Assembly (NCBI GenBank): GCA_902476295.1
Contig: CABSDC010000001.1
Location: 27,284-91,283 of the forward strand
Direction of reading: 5' to 3'
Length of the DNA: 64,000 nucleotides
Source: SFTJ01 sp905210415
GTDB lineage: Bacteria; Bacteroidota; Bacteroidia; Bacteroidales; Muribaculaceae
Under the pieces are notes generated by a model. The model made no database searches. It was not told the DNA's origin and saw nothing but the letters and a program-made list of their open reading frames with translations. Below, piece after piece: positions 17,508-27,466 of this stretch (position 1 is its first letter; every line of letters starts with the position of its first letter). Both the position numbers and the translations under genes were made by a program.

Positions 17508-18200
17508 TTATTTCACACGGAAGGCATAGCCAAGTGTGATGGAAAGTGTCATATTTGACGAAGCCGAGAATGTGTCTTTCTTCTTGCTTGGGAAGACACT
17601 ACCAAGGCCGTAATACAATCGTGCTTCAAGCGAGAACGAGTGTTTGCGCTTGGCAATAAACTCTGTGCCGGCGCCGAAAGCAAGTCCGTAATCAAATTTG
17701 CTCTTCACGCCAAGTGTTAGTTGGTCGAGATATCGATTTTCCGTAGGGAAACCTGGCACGGAATTCACGTTCTTGTAATCGAAATTTGCTGAAATCGATT
17801 CGCCAAGGTAGTAGCCGAGTTGCGGACCGAGATTGACAAATCCCCTCATCTTTTGGCTGCCGAAGTAGATGTGCGTGAGGATAGGCACTTGCAGGTAGGT
17901 GAGAGTGCGAGAGTAGTTGAAATCAGTGTCCTCAAAATTCTCTTTCCAGCCAGCGCGTGTGATGTTGGCTTCAAGTATCAGGCCGAAATGCTTTTCTTCC
18001 ATGTAGCGGAATGTGACACCTGCGGTTTGACCCATATTCCAACCTTGCTTCACGCTTGGCGAGAAATTCACTTTAGAAAGGGTTACACCAGCTTTGCCTC
18101 CAATCGCCACATTCGACTGGAAATGCTTTTGTGCAGAAGCGTTGCCACTGCACAAAAGGGCTACGAAAAGCAGTATGCTATATAAAAAATGTTTTGTCAT
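17508..18200 (-). CDS. Outer-membrane beta-barrel protein (PorT-like)
   Basis: 230 residues with a signal peptide (residues 1-23, cleavage after NASA). The mature part is made of alternating amphipathic strands: VAIGGKAGVTLSK, TAGVTFRYMEEKHFGL, YLQVPILTHIYFG, RGFVNLGPQLGYYLG, and a final strand ending in aromatic Phe before the last three residues, as expected for an eight-strand barrel of the porin-family/PorT type. The function is unknown; many relatives are surface antigens or accessory factors. It follows the LysM/PBP1 protein by 14 bases and is last in the minus-strand operon, so both proteins may act at the outer envelope. Confidence 0.8.
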   Translation of the reverse strand: MTKHFLYSILLFVALLCSGNASAQKHFQSNVAIGGKAGVTLSKVNFSPSVKQGWNMGQTAGVTFRYMEEKHFGLILEANITRAGWKENFEDTDFNYSRTLTYLQVPILTHIYFGSQKMRGFVNLGPQLGYYLGESISANFDYKNVNSVPGFPTENRYLDQLTLGVKSKFDYGLAFGAGTEFIAKRKHSFSLEARLYYGLGSVFPSKKKDTFSASSNMTLSITLGYAFRVK

Positions 18201-18214
18201 TGTGCGTAAATTGA

Positions 18215-20218
18215 TTACATTTTTTCAATAGTAGAGTTTGGCGTGAAGTGGATAAACATCAAGTCCTTGTTGATGAATCCGCTCCAGTTGCTCGTACGTT
18301 CAAACTTGAATGAGGTTTGGATGCCATTGTAGGTAGGCAGATTGCGGTTGCCGAAAGGATCGTTGCCCTTGGCGAGAGTAGACAGGAAGTATATGCCTGT
18401 GTCGAAACCAAGTAGGCCCATGCGAGGCACGGTGTAGCGCATTTCCTCACCATACCATTTTTGGTAGATGGCTTCGAGACTCTTGGTGCGAGCGCTTGTG
18501 CTATCGTAGAAGAAGCGAGAGTAGATGTATGTGTTCACCTTGTGCATATCATCTTGATATTCGAGAAGGTATGCGCAGTATTCTGGATAGCCGAATAGTG
18601 CGAAGTCGATGTCGATGCGCTCATGCTTGAGGTGCTTAAGCACAGGCATCATGCGTGCCAATGATTCCTTGGTGCTTGACGAAGGAATGATGACGTATTT
18701 CTTGCCAGGATTGAGTTTGTCGCTCAATGCGTTGTAACTGAACTCACTATTTACATTCACCGTTATAGATGAATATTTTTTGCTTGTGAAATGCTTTGTG
18801 AGGTCCTCATAGATATCCTTCTTTTCAGTAGACTCGTCGTTGAGAAGCACCACGGTGTAGCCCTTGAAATTCTTGTCGAACCAGTCGAATATTTCAGCCG
18901 ACAAGAATGAAGGCGGAATGTTTGATTGGAAAGCGTAAGGATTGTTGGTATAAGCCTCATCTTTCACAGAAAGTGCATTGATTGAAGCAATTTGGTTTTC
19001 GTTACAGAATTTGTTTACGGCAGCCAGTTGCTTTGACTCAGATGGCGCGATAATCATGTTCATCTGTTTCAGAGCCGGTTTTGCAAGAATGCTGTCGGTG
19101 AGTCGTAGGCTATTGCCATTGTCGTAAGCATAGATGTTGATATGCTTCTTCGTTTGCTTGCGCACGCTGTCTACGGCGAGCATAAAGCCCTTGTAAAACT
19201 CAGTGTTGTTGCGAGCGTTAGCCGAAAGCGTTGCCGATTTTAGCATAAATGGAAGCACGAGAGCAACGTTTATTGTGTCATCGTTCTTGTCTTTGCGGGC
19301 TATCTGATCATCGCTTTTTGGATCTTGTTTCAAGTCGGCTGGGTCAACAGAAACTTTCTCTTTGTGAGTGACAGGGATATTGATGAGATTGCCTTTCTTC
19401 AGTTTTTTCTTGTCGGAGTTTGCGGCAATCAAGTCGTCTACGTTCACACCGTTGGCTTTAGCAATCGAATAGAAGGTTTCGCCCTTTTTCACCTCGTAGG
19501 TGTGAAATTCGGTGACATCTTTTTCCACCACAATTGGTTTTGCGAGGTTTGGCATGATGCGCACCACTTCATCGTAGCGGAAATTGGCTGCGGAGATACC
19601 AGGGTTGAGATTGAGAATGCTTTCAACGGTGGTGTTATAGGTGCGTGATACGCTATAGAGTGTTTCGCCTTTGTTGATTTTGTGGTAAATCATTTTGCCG
19701 TCAGCTAAAGTGGTTTTGCTTGGCTTTTCACTTTCTTTTTTCGCAGTCACAGGTGTGATTTGGATGCTTTTAGGCTGAGGAATCACAACAGTCTGACCAG
19801 CCTTTAGTCCGGCATTGGTTTCTGGGTTGGCAGCGACCAATTCCTCTACGGTGACATTGTACATCTTTGACAGGCCATAGAGCGTTTCGCCCTTAGCCAC
19901 AACGTGGGTGATTTGAGCGATATCCTTGGTAGTTGGTTTGCTGTCGGAAGCGTTTTTAGCGTTGGCGAAAAGGCTCACAGGCAGAAGCAATACTTGCTTG
20001 TCTTTCAGCCCGTCTTTTACAGAAGGATTGTATTTCAAGATGTCGCTTTGTTGAATCTTCAGTTTGGTGGAGATGCCATAAATGGTCTCTTTCTTCTTCA
20101 CTTTATAGCAATAATACTTGGTGCTGCCAATGGTTTTGATTTCCATTGGAGGCTGTGCTTGAGCGTTTGCTGCAAAAGCCGCAAGCAGTAGAGAAATGAT
20201 GAATACTTTGATTTTCAT
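18215..20218 (-). CDS. LysM repeat protein with PBP1-like ligand-binding domain
   Basis: 667 residues from the ATG at 20218 (an in-frame TTG at 20224 is less likely). A signal peptide ends near ANAQA-Q. Four LysM repeats follow at about 36-82, 105-149, 177-222 and 238-284, each with a KKGETxYxIA/S-type core, for peptidoglycan binding. Residues about 305-667 look like a periplasmic type-1 ligand-binding fold (INVALVLPFML, NIYAYDNGNSLRL, PFGNRNLPTYNGIQT), as in Leu/Ile/Val-binding relatives. It would sit in the periplasm, tethered to the wall. The combination is known in Bacteroidetes, without a proven ligand. Its neighbours are metY upstream (54 bases) and a barrel protein downstream. Confidence 0.85.
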   Translation of the reverse strand: MKIKVFIISLLLAAFAANAQAQPPMEIKTIGSTKYYCYKVKKKETIYGISTKLKIQQSDILKYNPSVKDGLKDKQVLLLPVSLFANAKNASDSKPTTKDIAQITHVVAKGETLYGLSKMYNVTVEELVAANPETNAGLKAGQTVVIPQPKSIQITPVTAKKESEKPSKTTLADGKMIYHKINKGETLYSVSRTYNTTVESILNLNPGISAANFRYDEVVRIMPNLAKPIVVEKDVTEFHTYEVKKGETFYSIAKANGVNVDDLIAANSDKKKLKKGNLINIPVTHKEKVSVDPADLKQDPKSDDQIARKDKNDDTINVALVLPFMLKSATLSANARNNTEFYKGFMLAVDSVRKQTKKHINIYAYDNGNSLRLTDSILAKPALKQMNMIIAPSESKQLAAVNKFCNENQIASINALSVKDEAYTNNPYAFQSNIPPSFLSAEIFDWFDKNFKGYTVVLLNDESTEKKDIYEDLTKHFTSKKYSSITVNVNSEFSYNALSDKLNPGKKYVIIPSSSTKESLARMMPVLKHLKHERIDIDFALFGYPEYCAYLLEYQDDMHKVNTYIYSRFFYDSTSARTKSLEAIYQKWYGEEMRYTVPRMGLLGFDTGIYFLSTLAKGNDPFGNRNLPTYNGIQTSFKFERTSNWSGFINKDLMFIHFTPNSTIEKM

Positions 20219-20272
20219 TGCCAATATTGAATGATGAAATGATTAATTGATTTTGTTGCTCGGCATGGGCAT

Positions 20273-21541
20273 TTAGCCGTTCATTGCCTGATTAAGGTCT
20301 TCGATGATGTCGTCGACATTTTCGATGCCTACAGAGAGACGTATTAAGTCGGGAGCAACGCCAGCCTCGATGAGTTGTTGCTCAGTGAGCTGACGATGAG
20401 TGTGGCTTGCTGGGTGCAGCACACAGGTGCGAGCATCTGCAACGTGAGTGACGATGGCCACCAGTTTTAGGCGGTCCATAAATGCCTCGGCATCTTCGCG
20501 TGAGCCCTTGAGACCAAACGACAAGACTCCACAACTGCCGTTAGGCATATATTTCTTAGCCAAAGCATAGTATTTGTTGCTTGGAAGGTCGCAATAGTTC
20601 ACCCATGCCACCTTAGGGTTGGCTTCGAGCCACTTAGCCACGGCAAGAGCGTTTTTGCAGTGGCGCTCCATGCGCAGGTGAAGGGTCTCGAGACCCACGT
20701 TGATCAAGAACGCATTGTGTGGCGCTTGTATAGATCCAAGGTCGCGCATTAGTTGAGATGTGGCTTTGGTGATATATGCCATTTTGCCGAAAGCCTTGGT
20801 GTAGGTGAGTCCGTGGTATGACTCGTCGGGAGTGGTAAGTCCGGGAAATTTGTCGGCATATTTCTCCCAATCGAAGTTGCCGCTATCAACGATGGCACCG
20901 CCAACTGTCATGGCGTGTCCGTCCATATATTTAGTGGTGGAGTGAGTGATAATGTCGGCACCCCATTGAAATGGGTGGCAATTGATAGGCGTAGCAAAAG
21001 TGTTGTCTACAATCAGTGGCACACCATGCTTGTGAGCGATGCGAGCAAATTTCTCAATGTCGAGCACATTGATTGTTGGGTTGGAGATTGTTTCGCCGAA
21101 AAGCAATTTCGTGTTAGGTCGGAAAGCCTTTTCGATTTCCTCTTCAGAAGCATCCTCGTCGACGAATGTGGTCTCAATGCCAAGTTTGCGCAGGGTGACG
21201 TTGAGAAGATTATAAGTTCCGCCATAGATTTGAGTACTGCTCACCACGTGGTCGCCAGCCTCGCAGATGTTGAAAATGGCATAAAAGTTAGCCGCTTGCC
21301 CAGACGATGTGAGCATTGCAGCCACGCCACCTTCGAGTGCGGCTATTTTTGCAGCCACCGCATCGTTTGTAGGGTTTTGTAGGCGAGTGTAGAAGTAGCC
21401 AGAATCTTCAAGGTCGAAAAGTCGGCCCATTTGTTCACTACTATCGTATTTGAAGGTAGTGCTTTGATATATTGGTAAAATACGCGCTTCTCCGTTCTTT
21501 GGGGTGTAGCCTGCTTGCACGCAGAGTGTTTCTTGTTTCAT
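20273..21541 (-). CDS. metY: O-acetylhomoserine sulfhydrylase (aminocarboxypropyltransferase)
   Basis: 422-residue PLP enzyme of the Cys/Met metabolism family. It makes homocysteine from O-acetylhomoserine and sulfide. The PLP lysine is in HSTTKYMDGHAMTVGG; other signatures are LPIYQSTTF near residue 23, LTSSGQAANF, and HPASHTHRQLTEQQL near 385, which is typical for MetY. MetY is longer than cystathionine synthases, which fits. It lies 34 bases behind dnaG and before the LysM protein, so it is probably cotranscribed with genes of unrelated function. Confidence 0.94.
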   Translation of the reverse strand: MKQETLCVQAGYTPKNGEARILPIYQSTTFKYDSSEQMGRLFDLEDSGYFYTRLQNPTNDAVAAKIAALEGGVAAMLTSSGQAANFYAIFNICEAGDHVVSSTQIYGGTYNLLNVTLRKLGIETTFVDEDASEEEIEKAFRPNTKLLFGETISNPTINVLDIEKFARIAHKHGVPLIVDNTFATPINCHPFQWGADIITHSTTKYMDGHAMTVGGAIVDSGNFDWEKYADKFPGLTTPDESYHGLTYTKAFGKMAYITKATSQLMRDLGSIQAPHNAFLINVGLETLHLRMERHCKNALAVAKWLEANPKVAWVNYCDLPSNKYYALAKKYMPNGSCGVLSFGLKGSREDAEAFMDRLKLVAIVTHVADARTCVLHPASHTHRQLTEQQLIEAGVAPDLIRLSVGIENVDDIIEDLNQAMNG

Positions 21542-21575
21542 TGCTATATTGTAGTTTATACGTTTCGTAAATAAT

Positions 21576-23822
21576 CTATGGGTTGATTACTCTTATGCCA
21601 AGGCATTTCTCGGAAAGATGTTGGCGTTGTTTTTGCATTTCCATCTGCTCTGTCATCAATTGCATCACGGCTTCGGGATTCTTTTCCGTCTTTAATTGTG
21701 CTTGTAAGGCATTGATGCGCTGTGTGAGCATTTCGTAGCGCAGATTGTTGATTGCCTCGGGTATAAGAGTAGGCAGTTTCTTGAATTCCGAAAGATCTGC
21801 CACCTGCTGCGAGTGTATCTTGCTAAGCCTAAACCGCTCGTTCACGAGTTTTAGCCCGCATTCTCTAATCTCTTTGTCGGGATGAGAGCACAGATACGTT
21901 TCAAAATACTTGCGTTCGTAATCCTCAGATTTTTGGGCAGATTTGAGCTTTATGCGGCCATTGAGCATCGCTTCCTCCTTTTCGATGGTATCGATATCGA
22001 GATTTTTTTCGCGAATCTCTTCAACGCCCTTATCGAAATCCTCTTTTTCTTGTATTTTGAGTTGCTCTTTAAACTCTATATAATCAGATTCGAAATCGGC
22101 AACCAGATTTTTGCCAAGCTCGAAAATTCGCTTCATGGTGTCGTCGTGAATTACGATGCCGTGCACGGCAAATTCCTGTTCAAGATATTGGATGATGTTG
22201 ATAGGCTTAACCTCGTTTTCACCAATCGACATAACGCTGAATTGCACCATGCCATACTTTGCCACATAGTGCATGATGATGCGTTCCTTCTTGAGGATTG
22301 ATTTGCTCACTGCTGCGATGGCTGGTTCGGCAATTGGCGCGCTTAGAAGAGAAGAACCGATGATGTCGCTATCATCTTCTTCAGGAGCAGATTCGGGCGC
22401 TTGAGGCTCTTCGGCAAACAATTGTGCCACCGCATCATAATGTTCCTCAGCCTGATTTTTCTCGGCAGCCATTCGCTCGAGATATTGAGCTCTTGCTTGA
22501 GCCTGCTGAATGCGGCGGAATTCCTCCTCCTTTATGCGTAGCGATTCTTGTTGCACATCGCGACGCACCGATTCCTCGTTGATCTGAAGCAAGTGGCTAC
22601 ACTCTTTCACCAGCGACATCTTGATGATTCGGTCGGGGATGAGTGCTATTTTCTGAACAATTTCACGCACCACTTGGGCTGTGCGTATAGGGTTGTTAAG
22701 CGATTCGTTGAGCTTTGTTTTGAAGTAAAACTGTACTAAATCAATAGAGTTTTCTCCAATGAATTTTTCTGCTTCTTCGTGAGAGAGACGGCGCGAGAAA
22801 CTATCTGGGTCGTCGCCTTGAGGCAAAAGCACGATGCGAGGCATAACACCCAGTGGAAGCAGGTGCTGTAGGGCAACCTCGTTGGCATGAATGCCGGCAT
22901 TGTCGCCGTCGAAGAGCAAAATGATATTGTGTGTAAATCGGCGCAACACGCAGGCCTGATTAAACGTAAAGCCCGTGCCAAGCGGAGCCACGGTGTAGTT
23001 GAACCCGGCTTGATGCATAGATACCACGTCGGCATTACCCTCTACGAGGATGCACTTGTCGAGCTCCAAGATGTGCTTGCGCGCCTGATACAGGCCGTAT
23101 ATTTCGTTGCCTTTGGTGTAGATGGGCGTGTCGTTGGTGTTTTTATATTTTGCGATGTCGCTATCGCGCTTCATAGTGCGACAACTGAATGCCACAATCT
23201 TTCCGCTAAGATTTGAGATAGGGAAAGTGATGCGTTCGTGAAAGCGGTCGTAGGAAGGGTGACCCTCAAAACGCACACCGATACCCGACGACACGATGTA
23301 GTCTTCGCTATAGCCTTTCTTCTCGAGGTCGTCGATAAGGTGGTTGTCCTGACGTGCGGGCGAATATCCCAACTGAAATTCTTGAATAATCTCGTCGGAA
23401 AAGCCGCGTTGCTGATGATAGTATGGCAGTGCAATGTTCTTGCCAGCCTCAGAATTCTGTAATTGTTCGCGATAGTAAGCGCAAGCCTCGGCATTGATTT
23501 CGTAGAGCGTTTCTGCTTCGCTTCGGTCTTCTGCAGGCGTCACGGGAATGCCACATTTTTTAGCCATGATGCGCAGAGCCTCGTCATAGTTGATGTGCAG
23601 ACTATCGATAAGGAAATCTATTGCGCTACCTTTTTTGCCACATTCGGTGCATTGATAAGTGTTGTTGTAAGTGTCGATGATAAACGAATTCATCTTCCCG
23701 GTGTGAAATGGACAGAAGCCCACGAAATCGTTGTCGCGTGGACTCAATTTCATGTAGTCGGAAATCACATCGGTGATCTTGGTTTTGCTTAATATCTGAA
23801 GTTTCGTTTTCTTATCAATCAT
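21576..23822 (-). CDS. dnaG: DNA primase, DnaG-type, with intact Toprim site and divergent zinc domain
   Basis: 748 residues. The N-terminal CHC2 zinc ligands are C37, H40, C58 and C61, but the residues between them differ from the usual NEKTPSF pattern (TGKMNSF). The core has ERITFPI near 197, KYKNTNDTPIYTKG near 225 and GLYQARKHI. The Toprim metal residues are intact: E261 and D265 (VEGNADVVS) and D305/D307 in the DGD motif. The C-terminal third is a long charged helical region, which in DnaG binds the DnaB helicase. It synthesises replication primers on the lagging strand. A second, truncated primase-like gene ends 20 bases upstream. It could be the main primase, or a paralogue of one elsewhere. 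Confidence 0.85.
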   Translation of the reverse strand: MIDKKTKLQILSKTKITDVISDYMKLSPRDNDFVGFCPFHTGKMNSFIIDTYNNTYQCTECGKKGSAIDFLIDSLHINYDEALRIMAKKCGIPVTPAEDRSEAETLYEINAEACAYYREQLQNSEAGKNIALPYYHQQRGFSDEIIQEFQLGYSPARQDNHLIDDLEKKGYSEDYIVSSGIGVRFEGHPSYDRFHERITFPISNLSGKIVAFSCRTMKRDSDIAKYKNTNDTPIYTKGNEIYGLYQARKHILELDKCILVEGNADVVSMHQAGFNYTVAPLGTGFTFNQACVLRRFTHNIILLFDGDNAGIHANEVALQHLLPLGVMPRIVLLPQGDDPDSFSRRLSHEEAEKFIGENSIDLVQFYFKTKLNESLNNPIRTAQVVREIVQKIALIPDRIIKMSLVKECSHLLQINEESVRRDVQQESLRIKEEEFRRIQQAQARAQYLERMAAEKNQAEEHYDAVAQLFAEEPQAPESAPEEDDSDIIGSSLLSAPIAEPAIAAVSKSILKKERIIMHYVAKYGMVQFSVMSIGENEVKPINIIQYLEQEFAVHGIVIHDDTMKRIFELGKNLVADFESDYIEFKEQLKIQEKEDFDKGVEEIREKNLDIDTIEKEEAMLNGRIKLKSAQKSEDYERKYFETYLCSHPDKEIRECGLKLVNERFRLSKIHSQQVADLSEFKKLPTLIPEAINNLRYEMLTQRINALQAQLKTEKNPEAVMQLMTEQMEMQKQRQHLSEKCLGIRVINP

Positions 23823-23842
23823 CCCTATGGGCAGTTATGTTC

Positions 23843-25123
23843 TTACTTTAATTTTTCCATCTCCATGCCAAGAGTCTCGGGAGGAAACTTGGTGATTTGG
23901 CTCAGCACATTCAGATAGATGCGTTTGCTTGCTTCGTCGCGCATGACCTTGATGGTGCGCAGAGTGCTGTGTATTGCTTTGATGCGCTCGGTGCTTGATT
24001 GTGCTTGCTCAAGTAGGAGAGTGGCTTTCCAAGTGATGGCGTCGAGTTTTTCGCCCTCGATGCGTTGAGCCCAAGCCGAAGCGCTGGATAGTGATATTTC
24101 TTTGTGTATGCTTTGAGGCACGTTGATTGCAAACACGCTTATGCCTTGCGACACTAATTGGTCGATAATGCGGAAAGTGCGCTGCAGTGCAGCAGGCGAT
24201 ATGTCGGCAGTGATAATTGTTGCAGAATCATCTTTGACGCATTTCGTGATGTCGTTGAGCGTGTAGCGGTCGATGGTGTTGCCAAGCGGGGCAATGGTGT
24301 TTTCAAGCCCGTTTTGATTCATCATTATGGCATCGTATGGTGTGTCGACGACATAGCACGATTTGGTTTTTGATATAGCGTGATTAGCTTGAAAAATGCC
24401 AAACACTGCCTCTTGTGCGTTGAAGATTGCCGAGCGCATGGTGACGCAGAAAGGCGATTGTGGTTGGTCGATATCTTGCCAAGCAAAAGCCGTGACTTTG
24501 CCAGTCTTGTTGATGATAGGTAGCACAATGGCATGGTTGATAATGTCGTTGATGCCGCCGTTGATTGGAGCCACAAGGCCGAGGTCGGTGGCATGCGAAA
24601 TGCTGAAACCACCATTGGAGATTGCCGTGGCAAGCGAGTTAGGCACATCGTCGGCATAACCAATGCGGAAGCGCTCTATCGAAGCCTCGCGTATTCCCAA
24701 GGAATTGAGGTGGGCGATAGCCTGCTTGTCGTCGCCGCTGAGGCATTGATTGTAGTGCTTGCTTGCATAGTCGCAAAGTGTGAAATAGACTTGGCGTTTT
24801 TGGCGCTCAGCCAATTCTTCGCTCGAGACATCCACCTCTTTCACCTCGATATGATATTTGTTGGCAAGGTGCATAAGTGCCTCGCGATAGGTGTAGTTGT
24901 TGATTTCTTTGAGAAAGCCTATCGGGTCGCCACCTTTGCCACAGCCGAAGCAGTGACAAAAGTTTTTTGCAGGAGACACGATAAACGACGGAGTACGCTC
25001 GTTGTGGAACGGACACAAACCCTTGTAGTTTGCTCCGGCACGGTGCAAACTCACGTAGTCGCCCACAACATCCACAATGTTGGCGGCATTTCTGATTTGT
25101 TCAATTGTCGCTTGGTCAATCAT
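23843..25123 (-). CDS. DnaG-like protein with canonical zinc domain but degenerate Toprim domain
   Basis: 426 residues. The N-terminus is close to standard DnaG: MIDQATIEQI, a CHC2 zinc site C37/H40/C58/C61 with NERTPSFIVSP between, and CGKGGDPIGFL. The core keeps LPIINKTGKVTAFAW but lacks the KYxNT motif. In the Toprim domain the key Glu is Asp (D260, VVDTPYDA), and the DGD-x-AG motif reads TADISPAA. The protein stops soon after and lacks the helicase-binding tail. Family knowledge says these changes should abolish primer synthesis. It is first in the operon, 20 bases ahead of the 748-residue DnaG, so it may be a template-binding or regulatory partner. A decaying duplicate is the alternative. 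Confidence 0.8.
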   Translation of the reverse strand: MIDQATIEQIRNAANIVDVVGDYVSLHRAGANYKGLCPFHNERTPSFIVSPAKNFCHCFGCGKGGDPIGFLKEINNYTYREALMHLANKYHIEVKEVDVSSEELAERQKRQVYFTLCDYASKHYNQCLSGDDKQAIAHLNSLGIREASIERFRIGYADDVPNSLATAISNGGFSISHATDLGLVAPINGGINDIINHAIVLPIINKTGKVTAFAWQDIDQPQSPFCVTMRSAIFNAQEAVFGIFQANHAISKTKSCYVVDTPYDAIMMNQNGLENTIAPLGNTIDRYTLNDITKCVKDDSATIITADISPAALQRTFRIIDQLVSQGISVFAINVPQSIHKEISLSSASAWAQRIEGEKLDAITWKATLLLEQAQSSTERIKAIHSTLRTIKVMRDEASKRIYLNVLSQITKFPPETLGMEMEKLK

Positions 25124-25230
25124 TCTGCAAAATATGTAGCATATTATTATGCGAAGTTACAAAATTTATTGCAAATAAGGTGTGATATGGGTTGATATAA
25201 TGCGCGTGCCACAATTAAAGTTATGGTTGT

Positions 25231-25262
25231 GTTGGTAAACACGAGTGGAATTGTTATATTTG
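25231..25262 (+). promoter_or_regulatory. Promoter of the first TPR histidine kinase
   Basis: GTTG at 25231-25234 (one mismatch to TTTG), 20 bases, then TATATTTG at 25255-25262, matching TAnnTTTG. The start would fall near 25269, 24 bases before the ATG at 25293, which supports that ATG as the original start of the frameshifted kinase. Confidence 0.65.
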
Positions 25263-25292
25263 CAGAATTATGACACAGTTACCCTGAATTTG

Positions 25293-27466
25293 ATGAGATT
25301 TCGGATATGCAATTTGGCTGTTTTTATTTATTTTCATTGTCACTCTTTTGAGTGATGCTGTCGGGGTGTGCGCGCAAAACAATCTGTGTGGTATTTCTGA
25401 CGAATTATATCCGATTTATTTGAAAGCAAGCAAGCTGAGTACTAAAAAGGAGGGCCTGGTAATTGCTGATAGTTTGCGAGTTAAGGCCATTGCCATGGGT
25501 GATAAGCAAGCCGAATTGCGCGCATTGACGATACCCGTGCAGCATTTTGTCGTGAAACGAGGTGATATTCAAGGGTGTAAAAAGGTGTGTAAGGCGCTGA
25601 TGGATAAATCTATAGAGTATGACTTGATGGATTTCTATTTTTACGGTGTTGCCAGTTATACTTCGTATCTGATATTGGAGTCCCGCTATATTGAGGCATA
25701 TAAATACGTAAACGAGCAGATGAAGTATGCTGAGGCACACAACTACAAGCAGGGTATAGCTTTGGGCTATAGATTGCAAGGCGTGCGAGATACAGCGTCA
25801 GCGCGGAGAATATTTGCTTGCTGTAGAGAAATTTAAGCAGTCGATAGAATACATTGAGAAAAATGTTCCTAAAATGGGGGTTGCTCAAAACTATCAGAGC
25901 ATTTGCAATTGCTACAGATTGATGAACGACTATGAGGGTGTGCTCAAATCGGCTCAAGAAGGCCTGCTGATATGTAAAGACGATAATGTGAGGTATAACC
26001 TGAAGCTGATGGAGTGCTATGCCTACTTTATGCTTGGAAAGTATAATAGTTTCCGTGAAAGCTATGATTATATCAAGGTCCATCCTGTGAAAGAATTCAC
26101 TGGTACGGTGGTGGTGCAGCGGGCAATAGAGTTGCAGAAATTAATGCTTGATAGTAAAGATGAAGAAGCACTAAAGGGAATTACGCAGTTGGGCCGATTG
26201 TCGGGCGCAGAGATGTATAGATTATATATAGAGTATTATAAACTGCACCATGAGTATCTGAAGTGTCTGGAGTATGCCAATAAGTTTTTTGAGCTTAGAA
26301 ATGAGTCGAATGCCTTATTGACAGCGGAGGATAGTAAGAGCATGGAGTATATCTATAAAACCGAAGAAATCAAAGCAGCGCGTCAACGAGCAATCTTTGA
26401 AAGCGCAAAACTCGAGCTGGCCAACACGCAATTGCAATTAGATAATTCTGAACTTGAATTAGATAGATCGAAAGATGCTATAAGATTGTCGAAACTTACG
26501 GCTGAAAAGGATTCATTGTCAATCAACTACCAAAAACTTATTGCTCGACAACTTTCCGATTCGATAATGCAGCAGCGCTTGCGACGCGATGCAAAAGAAC
26601 GTGGCATGAAAACTCAGAATATCGTGCTTGCGATAGCCGTGGGCGTGATAATTTTGATTGCGTTGCTCACTGTGGCATATTCGATGCGCAACCGTATGAT
26701 TGCAGAAAAACTATGTAGATCGAATGCGGCGCTTCAACGTGGTATTGTGGAACTTGACAAAGTGAAGAAGCATGCAAGAGAGGCCGAGAAGATGAAAACC
26801 ATGTTTGTGCAAAATATGAGCCATGAGATACGCACACCGCTGAATGCTATAGTGGGTTTTTCGCAGGTGCTTATGGATATGAACAAGGAACTTGGCGAGC
26901 AAGAAAAAAGGGATTTGATAAAGATGATTTCCGATAATTCGGAATTGCTTGTGGCATTGGTAAACGACATATTTGAATTGTCGGACCTTAAGGGTGGAAC
27001 GATACAGATGAAGATGAGCAAGGTGAGTGTGAATGCCATGTGCCGTGATGCTATTGAGACTGTGCGCCACCGCAAGGCAGAAGACGTGGAATTGATTTTA
27101 AAAACAGATTTGCCACAAGATTATATGGTGGAGACAGACATGCGCCGTGTGACCCAGGTGCTGATAAATATGCTCACTAACGCCGAGAAAAATACAACAG
27201 AAGGAAGCATCGTCTTGTCGTGCTCTTTGCAAGAGCATCCTGGCATGATCACGTTTAGTGTGGCCGATACGGGCGTTGGTGTTCCGGTAGACAAGATGGA
27301 TGAAATATTTCAGCGCTTCAAGAAACTCAACAACCAGAAGCAAGGCACTGGTCTTGGACTGGATATATGCAGAACGATTGCCGGCAAACTTGGTGGCGAA
27401 ATAGATATAGATAGAAATTACACCGGAGGTGCGCGCTTCTGGTTTACAATACCTGTGACAGATTGA
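25293..27466 (+). pseudogene. TPR sensor histidine kinase broken by two frameshifts
   Basis: The coding signal runs through three frames. Frame A starts at ATG 25293 (MRFRICNLAV). Removing one T from the five-T run at 25321-25325 joins it to a frame that continues as a signal peptide ending VGVCAQ and then TPR-like helices up to about 25782. A second shift of the same sense, between 25780 and 25799, leads into the frame that reads GEYLLAVEKFKQSIEY and stays open to the stop at 27464. The rest holds TPR-like helices, a coiled coil, a membrane helix near 26640, and a full kinase: H box SHEIRTPLNAIVGF, N box INMLTNAEKNT, DTGVGVP and GTGLGLDICRTI. The intact neighbour at 27466 shows the same layout. 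As read, no single complete protein can be made. Confidence 0.8.
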
